Source: CAZFHL01 sp964519145 (lineage in GTDB: Bacteria; Patescibacteriota; Minisyncoccia; Phycocordibacterales; WO2-35-19). Taken from it: a stretch of 64,000 bases of DNA. The stretch lies in the NCBI GenBank assembly GCA_964519145.1, contig CAZFHL010000001.1, positions 9,385 to 73,384 on the forward strand, read 5' to 3'. Every line of letters begins with the position of its first letter. Positions within the stretch are counted from its first letter, which is position 1. Positions 34,127 through 41,075 of the stretch are shown here, in pieces. The translations under genes were made by a program, and so were the position numbers. The notes under the pieces are model-generated. The model saw only the letters and a list, made by a program, of their open reading frames with translations, had not been told where the DNA came from and made no database searches.

Positions 34127-35902
34127 ATGCAAGACTCAAAAAATAATATAGGAGTATTTAGTGTATTTAAAGTTTTTTGGAAATCCATTAAACCTCAAAA
34201 ATTTAGTTTCTTTTTCAATATTTTTGCTTTTTCCTTTGTTTCAATCATTGGACTTATGAATCCAATTTATTATAAAAAGTTTTTTGATTTATTAGGAGAT
34301 GATATAAATAAAAATCAAACCAATCTTTTGATAGATGTCTTGTTAGTAATTTTATTTATAAATTTAATATCTTGGATTATTAGAAGAGTGGCAAATTTAT
34401 CTATAAATGATTTTGAATCAAAGACAATCGCCAGAATCAAACAAAATTCTTTTGATTATATGATAAGTCATTCACATTCTTTTTTCGTAGACAATTTTGC
34501 AGGTTCTCTTGTCCAAAAAGTCGGAAGATTTGCAAAGTCTTTCGAAAAATTATACGACACAATCACCTTTAGCGTACTACCATTATTAATTAGTGTCGGG
34601 GTCTCTATTTATGTAGTTTACAGGGAAGAGCCTTTCATAGCTTATATAATAGCTATATGGTCTATTTTTGTGATGACATTTAGCTATTTATTTTCTATAT
34701 GGAAATTGAAATATGATTTAGCTGTTGCAGAATCCGATTCTAAAACCACGGGTGTGCTTTCAGATATTATAACCAATCATAACAATGTTGATTTGTTTGG
34801 TAATAAAGATTTTGAATCAAAAAAATTTAAAGAAGTTTTAAATGAACAAGCAAAAGTCACTAAATTCAATTGGAACATAATGAGTATTTTTGACGGTGTT
34901 CAAGGATTTATGATTGTATTGATAGAATTTTTTGTATTTTTTTATGCTGTTAAATTTTGGAAAGACAATATGATTACTTTAGGAACTTTCGTCTTGATTC
35001 AGGTTTATGTGGTTGGATTAAGTCATAGGTTATGGGATATAGGACATATTGTTAGAAATATTTATGAGAGTTTTGCAGATTCTAAAGAAATGGTAAATAT
35101 ACTTAGTACACCACATAATATAAAAGATAAAATAAATGCTAAAGATATTTCAATCAAAAATGGCTTTATTAATTTTGAAAAAGTTTCTTTTGGTTTTAAT
35201 AAAGAAAATTTAATAATAGATGATTTTAATTTGAATATAGAAGCAAGACAAAAAATTGCTTTGATAGGCCCTTCTGGAGCAGGCAAATCCACAATAATAA
35301 AACTCATTATTCGATTATACGATTCATTGTCCGGGGATATATTTATAGATAATCAAAATATAGAAGAAGTGAGTCAGGTTAGTTTAAGAAAAAATATAAG
35401 TTTAGTTCCGCAAGACCCTATTTTATTTCACAGAAGTTTATTTGAAAATATAAAATATGGAAGAATTGATGCTACAGATGAAGAAGTTTTTGAAGCCTCT
35501 CGGCTTGCACATTGTGATGAATTTATTTTAAATTTGAAAGACAAATATGACACAATGGTGGGTGAAAGAGGGGTGAAATTGTCTGGAGGAGAGAGACAAA
35601 GAATTGCAATTGCAAGAGCTATATTAAAAAATGCACCTATACTTATTTTAGATGAAGCTACTTCAAGTTTAGATTCTCATTCTGAAAGTTTGATCCAAGA
35701 TGCTTTAAATAAATTGATGGAAAATAAGACGGTTATAGTTATAGCGCATAGACTTTCAACAATAATAAAAATGGATAGGATTTTGGTTTTAAAGAAAGGT
35801 AAAATAATAGAAGATGGAGATCATAAAAGTTTGCTTGAAAAACCAAGAGGTTTATATAAAAAATTGTGGAATTTACAAGCCGGGGGTTTTTTGAAGGTTT
35901 GA
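34127..35902 (+). CDS. ABC exporter, membrane and ATPase domains fused
   Basis: A 591-aa half-transporter. Residues 1-320 hold about six transmembrane spans; residues 345-590 form the ATPase with Walker A GPSGAGKST (about 381), the signature LSGGERQRIA (about 485), Walker B ILILDEATSSLD and the switch His in IAHRLST. It is of the MsbA/MdlB type, exporting a lipid, peptide or drug; the cargo is unknown. A clear paralogue lies at 52633-54423, so the two could form a heterodimer or serve separate cargoes. It is flanked by hairpin copies C and D. Confidence 0.92.
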   Translation: MQDSKNNIGVFSVFKVFWKSIKPQKFSFFFNIFAFSFVSIIGLMNPIYYKKFFDLLGDDINKNQTNLLIDVLLVILFINLISWIIRRVANLSINDFESKTIARIKQNSFDYMISHSHSFFVDNFAGSLVQKVGRFAKSFEKLYDTITFSVLPLLISVGVSIYVVYREEPFIAYIIAIWSIFVMTFSYLFSIWKLKYDLAVAESDSKTTGVLSDIITNHNNVDLFGNKDFESKKFKEVLNEQAKVTKFNWNIMSIFDGVQGFMIVLIEFFVFFYAVKFWKDNMITLGTFVLIQVYVVGLSHRLWDIGHIVRNIYESFADSKEMVNILSTPHNIKDKINAKDISIKNGFINFEKVSFGFNKENLIIDDFNLNIEARQKIALIGPSGAGKSTIIKLIIRLYDSLSGDIFIDNQNIEEVSQVSLRKNISLVPQDPILFHRSLFENIKYGRIDATDEEVFEASRLAHCDEFILNLKDKYDTMVGERGVKLSGGERQRIAIARAILKNAPILILDEATSSLDSHSESLIQDALNKLMENKTVIVIAHRLSTIIKMDRILVLKKGKIIEDGDHKSLLEKPRGLYKKLWNLQAGGFLKV

Positions 35903-36047
35903 TAGCTGTTTAAATTTCAAAACTCTTTCTCATCATACCTTTTTGAACCACGGATATTTTTTTGCTAAAAAATTCCTGCGAAGCTGCGCCAGTCGCGCTC
36001 GCTAGGCTTCAAAAAGGTATGATTTCGAGGAGTTTTGAAAAGAGCTA
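35903..36047 (+). repeat. Seven-copy hairpin element, copy D (subfamily I)
   Basis: Main arms TTTCAAAACTC/GAGTTTTGAAA and ATCATACCTTTTTGAA/TTCAAAAAGGTATGAT, extended by TAGCT/AGCTA; conserved core on the plus strand. Between the ABC exporter and trhO. Confidence 0.85.
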
Positions 36048-36094
36048 ATTGACTCTATTTGAAAAAAGTATGGTTTTGATGTATTTTTTATATT

Positions 36095-36976
36095 ATGAAA
36101 AATTTAAATAAAAAGGAGGTAAATTATAAGGTTATATTATTTTATAAATTTGCATATATAAAAAGCCCAATCAAATTGATGAATGAGCAAAAGGTGTTGT
36201 GCCAAAAACTTGGTTTAAAGGGTAGGATGCTCATAGCAACAGAGGGTATAAATGGCACATTTGAGGGTACTATAAAATCTATAAATAAATATAAAAAAGC
36301 TATGCATCAGAGTAAGCTTTTTTCTGATATTTTATTTAAAGAAAGTAAAGGGAATGGTAGAGCCTTTACTAAACTAAAAATTAAAGTAAGGGACGAGGTG
36401 GTTACTCTCGAAGGAGGCAAATTTAATGTAAAAAGAGAAACAGCTAAAACTATCACAGCAAGTGAATTAGAGAAGATGTATAGAAAGAATGAAGATTTTG
36501 TTGTTCTTGATTTAAGGAATAATTATGAAATCGATGTTGGTTATTTTGATAAAACATATAATCCAAATTTAGATAATTTTAGAGATTTGCCAGATAAGTT
36601 GAAAGATTTGAATGAGTTAAAAAATAAAAAAGTTGTTTCTGTTTGCACAGGCGGTATTCGTTGTGAAAAAGCTACTTGTCTTTTAAAAAAGAGTGGTTTT
36701 AAAAATTTATATCAATTAAAAGACGGTATTCATACATATATGGTCAAGTACCCAAATTCGCACTTTAAAGGTTCTCTTTTTGTATTTGATAATAGGATGG
36801 TTACGACAGTGGTTGATTTGCCAAAAAGAGAAATAGTTGGAAGGTGTGTCTATTGTAATAAAAAAACAGAGCAATTTTATAACAATGATACTGTAAGTCC
36901 TTCAAAAAAGGTTATTTGTTGTCATCCTTGCGCAAAAAAACATTCAAATGAATTGAGAAAGTGTTTATCGGTTTAA
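36095..36976 (+). CDS. trhO: Rhodanese-family tRNA uridine-34 hydroxylase
   Basis: Needed for 5-hydroxyuridine formation at tRNA position 34 (YceA/TrhO family). At 293 aa it has the N-terminal acylphosphatase-like domain (LKGRMLIATEGINGTFEG, about 35-52), the rhodanese domain with VSVCTGGIRCEKA (active-site Cys about 188), and the C-terminal Cys-rich segment (CVYCNKKTEQFY, CCHPCAKK). AAAGGAGG occurs after the ATG at 36095, so an internal in-frame start might be used, but the N-terminal residues fit the family from the first ATG. Confidence 0.9.
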   Translation: MKNLNKKEVNYKVILFYKFAYIKSPIKLMNEQKVLCQKLGLKGRMLIATEGINGTFEGTIKSINKYKKAMHQSKLFSDILFKESKGNGRAFTKLKIKVRDEVVTLEGGKFNVKRETAKTITASELEKMYRKNEDFVVLDLRNNYEIDVGYFDKTYNPNLDNFRDLPDKLKDLNELKNKKVVSVCTGGIRCEKATCLLKKSGFKNLYQLKDGIHTYMVKYPNSHFKGSLFVFDNRMVTTVVDLPKREIVGRCVYCNKKTEQFYNNDTVSPSKKVICCHPCAKKHSNELRKCLSV

Positions 36977-36989
36977 TATTGGAATTCTG

Positions 36990-37110
36990 CAAACCGTCTT
37001 TCTGGTATTAGTATTTCTGTGCACGGATATTTTTCTGGTGAAAAATTCCTCGTGCTCGCTCCGTCGAGACTCGCAAGGCACAGAAATACTAATACCAGAA
37101 AGACGGTTTG
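36990..37110 (+). repeat. Seven-copy hairpin element, copy E (subfamily II, perfect stem)
   Basis: A 33-bp perfect inverted repeat encloses the conserved core. The inner ends are CTGTGC/GCACAG and the outer ends CAAACCGTC/GACGGTTTG. The core on the plus strand contains CACGGATATTTTT and AAAAATTCCTCGTGCTCGC. Confidence 0.9.
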
Positions 37111-37198
37111 TAATAAATCTGATATAAAAAATTAGTCTATATTTGTTGATTTTTTTAAATCATTTTTGTATGATGCTATAAGAATTGAAAGGAGTTTT

Positions 37199-38074
37199 AT
37201 GCTTGTAAAGCCAAAAAATCCCTATAGAGAAGTTTGGAATAAAGATGAATTGTCATCTTTGCTCGGGTCTGTTCGTAGGAGAGTTTTGCCAAAAGATATT
37301 AGTATTGAAGGTAGAACTTCTGGTGCTATAATCCATAAAATTGCTGAATTGCGAAATGAAGGTGTGATAAAAGTAAAATTCGTAAGAGTCTGGACAAAAG
37401 AAGAAGATGAATCTCTTATTGCTCAAGTTGAAGCTGGTAAAAATTTGGATCAAATCAAAATAAAAGGTAGAGAATCTTCTGCAATATATGCAAGAATAAA
37501 AAGATTGAAAAAGGATAATCCAAATATTTCTTTAAAACGAAGGTTAAGTGGTGTTCAAATTCAAGCAAGAAACAGAAGAGAAGAGATTAAAAAAAGATCA
37601 TTAGAAAAGGCAAGATTTATGAAAAGACTAAAATCTTTTTTGAAATGTAAGGGTAAATATTGGCCAGCCACTCTTGTTTCCAGGAAACTTCATTGTAATG
37701 AAGATAGAGTCTCTCGTTTACGGAAAACATTAGGTTTGAAGATTGTTCATCAAGAGGCCATGAAGAAGAGCAAAGTTTATAGGGATCATTATCAATCTAT
37801 TTTGGCTAAAAAAAGATCTTTAAAAGAGAAAAGAGAAATGGATGCTAGATTGGCTTTAGCAGAAGAAGAGAGAAAAAAGCAAAAAATTCAAAAAGAAAAA
37901 TCAGATGATTTGGAGAGAGTTTTTAGGAATTTCACTAGTCAGAGGTGTACCTATTCACTTAAAAAGTGTTCTAGGTGCTCTAAGTATTGGTATAATTGCG
38001 TTAATTTTTTTGCTGTAAAGACGGATCCTGTTTATGGCAAACAATTGACTGATGTTTGCAGGGCATGCATTTAA
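37199..38074 (+). CDS. Protein with two SANT/Myb-like repeats and a C-terminal zinc-binding segment
   Basis: Starting at the ATG at 37199, six nt after AAAGGAG, it is 291 aa. Two tandem segments resemble SANT/Myb DNA-binding helices: EVWNKDELSSLL...RTSGAIIHKIAELR (about 9-50) and RVWTKEEDESLIAQV...RESSAIYARIKRLK (about 59-103). A Lys/Glu-rich helical region follows (about 120-240), and the C-terminus has CSRCSKYWYNC and CRACI, enough Cys for one or two zinc sites. This suggests a DNA-binding protein. Assignment is by motif only; the gene has its own terminator. Confidence 0.6.
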   Translation: MLVKPKNPYREVWNKDELSSLLGSVRRRVLPKDISIEGRTSGAIIHKIAELRNEGVIKVKFVRVWTKEEDESLIAQVEAGKNLDQIKIKGRESSAIYARIKRLKKDNPNISLKRRLSGVQIQARNRREEIKKRSLEKARFMKRLKSFLKCKGKYWPATLVSRKLHCNEDRVSRLRKTLGLKIVHQEAMKKSKVYRDHYQSILAKKRSLKEKREMDARLALAEEERKKQKIQKEKSDDLERVFRNFTSQRCTYSLKKCSRCSKYWYNCVNFFAVKTDPVYGKQLTDVCRACI

Positions 38075-38105
38075 GATTTTTAAAATAAATAAATATTAAG
38101 ATTTT

Positions 38106-38140
38106 TTAAAAAAGACCAATTAAACAATTGGTCTTTTAAA
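38106..38140 (+). terminator. Intrinsic terminator
   Basis: AAAAGACCAATT/AATTGGTCTTTT stem with a 4-nt loop after the SANT-like gene. From here to the DGR promoter at 38267 nothing else is recognisable. Confidence 0.85.
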
Positions 38141-38266
38141 ATATTAGGCTTTATGTTTGAAGATTTTTGAAAGAACCTTATTTAAATTTAATTAATTACT
38201 AATACATTAATTTTAACTGCCATATTTCAAAGGTGAACGGGTGTTTTCGGAATCACGGACAAAAAC

Positions 38267-38296
38267 TTGACTTTTTAGACTATCGTATGTTATAAT
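38267..38296 (+). promoter_or_regulatory. Promoter of the DGR target gene
   Basis: TTGACT at 38267-38272 and a perfect TATAAT at 38291-38296, spacing 18. Confidence 0.7.
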
Positions 38297-38326
38297 ATAT
38301 AGTAGAAATTGGAAATAGTTTTTCAG

Positions 38327-38401
38327 GTGGTCATAGTTAAAAGTTACTTACAAATCAAAGAGTGATTCAAAGAAATTAAGTATTTTTTAGTTATGACCAC
38401 T
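38327..38401 (+). promoter_or_regulatory. Leader hairpin of the DGR target gene
   Basis: GTGGTCATA (38327-38335) pairs perfectly with TATGACCAC (38393-38401), closing a 57-nt loop 23 nt before the Shine-Dalgarno site. It could affect mRNA stability or translation. Confidence 0.45.
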
Positions 38402-38437
38402 ACCAGAGGTGGAGGTCAAACAGAAAGGAGGCTGACG

Positions 38438-39067
38438 ATGAATGACATCCTCAGCCAAGCTCTCGAGGGGTTCATCGGACCCCTTAGACAGCTCATGATT
38501 AACCTGCTCGGCCCAAACGGGCCAGAGTGGGGAGAGGAACTGAAGAAGTTTCTCCGAAAGGAGCCGACATGGTCGGCTCCGAAAATCCTCCAATTTGTGT
38601 CAGAGGTGGTGGTCCCCGCCACCTCGCAGTTCGTTCGGAGGGAGAAGTTCGTCGTCGCCACCTCGGCCTCGGCCGAGGTGAAGATCAGCTGGATTGGAGG
38701 AAATTTCTCCAGCTGGTTCCTTGCCGGTGACGGCAAGGTCGAGGAGGTAGGTGGGGAGACCACCCTCCTCGCCCATCGGTTGACCGAGAGGTCAACCGAT
38801 GGGCCGATCATCGCCGAGCTGGGTGGCGAGAAGGTGGCGGAGACCACCCTCGTCGAGATGTTCGCCCTGCTGAAAAAGCAGGGTCGGGGTCAGGAGGGTA
38901 CCCTCCTGACCAACAGGTACGCGAATGTCTTCTACATTCGCGACCGTGCGAATGTTCTTCGCACAGTTGACTGCTACTGGCACGGCGTTGGCTGGGGTGT
39001 GGGTGCCTACGAGGTTTCCCGTCCGTACCCGTGGGGTGTGGGCTATCAGATCTTTTCCCGTAGGTAA
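38438..39067 (+). CDS. DGR variable (target) protein
   Basis: A 209-aa protein whose C-terminal 35 residues (from about 174) are encoded by the variable repeat and have the FYIRD...W...W...FSRR ending of DGR-diversified C-type-lectin-fold targets. The start at 38438 is set by AAAGGAGG 6 nt upstream; an ATG at 38393 has no such site. The N-terminal half has an amphipathic start (LSQALEGFIGPLRQLMINLL) and a WFLAGDGK segment; I have no function for it. GC content is far above its neighbours, and its codons build a chain of perfect hairpins (38466-38964). Variable Tyr, Gly, His, Asp and Val occupy positions that are Asn or Asp in the template, the usual ligand-binding positions. Confidence 0.85.
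   Translation: MNDILSQALEGFIGPLRQLMINLLGPNGPEWGEELKKFLRKEPTWSAPKILQFVSEVVVPATSQFVRREKFVVATSASAEVKISWIGGNFSSWFLAGDGKVEEVGGETTLLAHRLTERSTDGPIIAELGGEKVAETTLVEMFALLKKQGRGQEGTLLTNRYANVFYIRDRANVLRTVDCYWHGVGWGVGAYEVSRPYPWGVGYQIFSRR
38466..38964 (+). other. Chain of perfect hairpins inside the target coding sequence
   Basis: Consecutive stems: 38466-38484, 38510-38523, 38531-38555, 38560-38580 (9 bp), 38603-38625 (7 bp), 38659-38680 (10 bp), 38686-38715 (8 bp), 38719-38738 (8 bp, GTGA loop), 38741-38770, 38771-38804 (15 bp perfect, GAGA loop), 38827-38852, 38865-38883 (7 bp), 38888-38911 (24-bp palindrome), 38916-38945, 38946-38964 (7 bp). They stop exactly where the variable repeat begins. Confidence 0.8.
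38958..39060 (+). repeat. DGR variable repeat (VR)
   Basis: 103 bp aligned without gaps to the template repeat 455 bp downstream. There are 14 differences, 13 of them opposite template adenines. VR ends 4 nt before the target stop codon. Confidence 0.95.
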
Positions 39068-39100
39068 TTTGAGTCTTAGGTTCTGACCCTTTGACTCTTT

Positions 39101-39149
39101 GACCCCTTGATACTTTGCATTCGTGCACGGTCTCAGGGGGTCTTTTTTT
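39101..39149 (+). terminator. Terminator of the DGR target gene
   Basis: GACCCCTTGA pairs with TCAGGGGGTC around an inner GCA-TTCG-TGC hairpin and is followed by TTTTTTT. The rest of 39150-39412 shows no gene; it probably holds the start of the template RNA, but no convincing promoter was found. Confidence 0.8.
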
Positions 39150-39412
39150 ATACTCCAAAAACACATATAATTATTTTGAAATTATGTGTTACAGAAAAGT
39201 TAAAATTTTAGTTTTTCTGTCATGGTTTTAAAATATTTATAATGAGAGTTGTGTTGGATAAATCTTATACAAGAGTGTTATAAATATTTTTCAAAAAAAT
39301 TAAAAGTTGGTATATGAAACTAATGGACTTTTATGTCTAGGGTAAGATTCAATCTCTTATGATTTAAGGGGTGGTGGAATGGGTGGTTTTATATACGAAA
39401 AGGTTTGTTTTA

Positions 39413-39515
39413 TTCGCACAGTTAACTGCAACTGGAACGGCGATGGCTGGAATGTGAATGCCAACGAGGTTTCCCTTCCGAACCCGTGGAATGTGGGCAA
39501 TCAGATCTTTTCCCG
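39413..39515 (+). repeat. DGR template repeat (TR)
   Basis: 103 bp, partner of VR. It contains 24 adenines, mostly in AAC and AAT codons if read in the VR frame, the usual composition of a DGR template. A short open frame across it (from 39379) is a by-product and not a gene. Confidence 0.95.
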
Positions 39516-39521
39516 AAACTA

Positions 39522-39930
39522 TTATTTTTCTCCTGTATTTACAGGAGTTTTTTGTTTTAGATTTTCTTGAAGACCTTTTCTCCATCCACCTAACATTTTA
39601 CCTATTTCATCTAAATCAAGGGAAACTTTTATATATTTTTCATTTGGTACAAGTTTGCTTTCCCATGCAAGTTGCATAAAGAATTTTAGATTATCTAGTT
39701 TTGATATTGTTTTAGATAAAAATAATATTTTTTGTTCAGATACTAGATAAACAGAAGCAAAAGTTAATTCTAAAACATCTAAGAAAGATTGTTCTATTCT
39801 GTTTCCAATACCAAATCTTTCTATCTTTGGAAAATCTCTATGAATAATCATCCAGTTTTTGTAAACTTCTTTTTCTTTTGATAAAACTTTTGGTAAAGAG
39901 TTTGTCGGGGGGGGGTAAACTATTTGTCAT
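39522..39930 (-). CDS. avd: DGR accessory variability determinant (Avd), 5' end interrupted by a C9 tract
   Basis: A four-helix-bundle protein that binds RT and template RNA in DGRs. FPKIERFGIGNRIEQSFLDV and KLDNLKFFMQLAWESKL match the family, with the end DEIGKMLGGWRKGL. The ATG at 39851 would give 109 aa but would cut helix 1. The frame continues upstream as NSLPKVLSKEKEVYKNW without a stop, up to C9 (39907-39915). The next ATG (39930, MTNSLPPP) reads across that tract one base out of phase; with 8 or 11 Cs it would be in frame. Its end abuts TR by 6 bp. It is on the strand opposite to RT. Confidence 0.85.
39530..39553 (+). terminator. Terminator of the template RNA
   Basis: CTCCTGT-ATTT-ACAGGAG followed by TTTTTTG, starting 15 nt after TR. 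It lies within the last codons of the antisense avd gene. Confidence 0.75.
39907..39915. repeat. G9/C9 homopolymer between avd and RT
   Basis: Nine Gs on the plus strand in an AT-rich intergenic setting. On the minus strand it lies near codon 6 of the likely avd start and is flanked by near-repeats ACAAATAGTTTACC and ACAAACTCTTTACC. Confidence 0.8.
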
Positions 39931-39971
39931 ATTTTATGTTCTAATTTTAAGTTATATTGTATCATATTTTT

Positions 39972-40952
39972 ATGGAACCTATATTTGAAAATATTATCTC
40001 TGTTGAAAATTTACTGTCTGCATGGAAAGAGTTTGTCTGTGGTAAAAGAATAAGAAAAGATGTTTTAGTTTTTGAACTTAATCTGATGGATAATATTTTG
40101 GATTTACATAGTGATTTGAAAAACAAAATATACAAACATAGTGGTTATGAAGCTTTCAAGATAAATGACCCAAAACCAAGAGATATACATAAAGCAACTG
40201 TAAGGGATAGACTGCTTCATCATTCCATTTACAGAATTTTATATACATACTTTGATAAAAAATTTATAGATGATTCATATTCTTGTAGAATAAACAAAGG
40301 AACTCATAGAGCAATAAATAGATTTCAAAAGTTTAGTAGAAAAGTTTCAAAAAACTATACAAAACAAGCTTATGTTTTAAAGTGCGATATTAGAAAGTTT
40401 TTTGCTTCTATAAACCAAAATATTTTAAAAAATATTTTGGATAAACACACTAAAGATAAAGATATTTTATGGCTACTAAATGAAGTAATATCTAGTTTTC
40501 ATACAGAAGACAAAGTAAATATTGGGTTACCTTTAGGGAACTTAACTTCACAACTTTTGGTAAATATTTATATGAATGAATTTGATCAGTATGTAAAACA
40601 TAGTTTGAAATGCAAATATTATATACGATATGCTGATGATTTTGTTGTGATGGCAGATGATTTGGTATATTTAAAGATTTTAAAAACAAAATTTGCCTTG
40701 TTTTTAAAATCTAAATTAGATTTAGATCTTCATCCAAAAAAAGTTTTTATAAAAACTGTTACATCTGGTGTTGATTTTTTAGGTTGGATAAATTTTGCAA
40801 CTCATAGAGTGTTGAGAACTAGTACTAAAAGAAAAATGTTTAGAAATATTAAATTAAAGACAGAAGATAAAAAAGGAAATGTCGTTGCTTCGTATTTTGG
40901 AATGTTAGGCTGGGGGAATGGATGGAAACTGCAGGAGGAAATAAAAAAATAG
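39972..40952 (+). CDS. DGR reverse transcriptase
   Basis: A 326-aa RT that copies template RNA with adenine-specific errors. The catalytic YADD lies in YIRYADDFVVM (about 223). The preceding GLPLGNLTSQLLVNIYMNE is the DGR-type version of RT motif 4, where most RTs have a QG. HSIYRILYTYFDKKFIDDSY and DIRKFFASI are motifs 2 and 3. There is no maturase or endonuclease domain. The start is the ATG at 39972; a TTG at 39957 is in frame but unsupported. With VR, TR and Avd alongside, the cassette is complete. Confidence 0.95.
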   Translation: MEPIFENIISVENLLSAWKEFVCGKRIRKDVLVFELNLMDNILDLHSDLKNKIYKHSGYEAFKINDPKPRDIHKATVRDRLLHHSIYRILYTYFDKKFIDDSYSCRINKGTHRAINRFQKFSRKVSKNYTKQAYVLKCDIRKFFASINQNILKNILDKHTKDKDILWLLNEVISSFHTEDKVNIGLPLGNLTSQLLVNIYMNEFDQYVKHSLKCKYYIRYADDFVVMADDLVYLKILKTKFALFLKSKLDLDLHPKKVFIKTVTSGVDFLGWINFATHRVLRTSTKRKMFRNIKLKTEDKKGNVVASYFGMLGWGNGWKLQEEIKK

Positions 40953-40960
40953 GATTTTGA

Positions 40961-40969
40961 TTATCCACA
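40961..40969 (+). promoter_or_regulatory. Perfect DnaA-box sequence
   Basis: A single TTATCCACA in the intergenic region between RT and typA; may be chance. Confidence 0.25.
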
Positions 40970-41075
40970 AATTATCTTGTAGACAGAATTTAAGATTCAA
41001 AAAACTAGCTTTTATTTGTATTTTAATATATAATGTTTTTATCCCTAAAAAGACAGGGATTTTATTTTAAAAAAA

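Noticed and set aside
38387..39166. Several long open frames opposite the DGR target gene
   Set aside because: They are shadows of GC-rich coding sequence; no start signals, and the VR/TR logic fixes the sense strand.
39379..39570. Open frame across the template repeat, similar in sequence to the end of the target protein
   Set aside because: It exists because TR is a copy of coding VR. It has no ribosome-binding site and runs into the template RNA terminator; TR acts as RNA.
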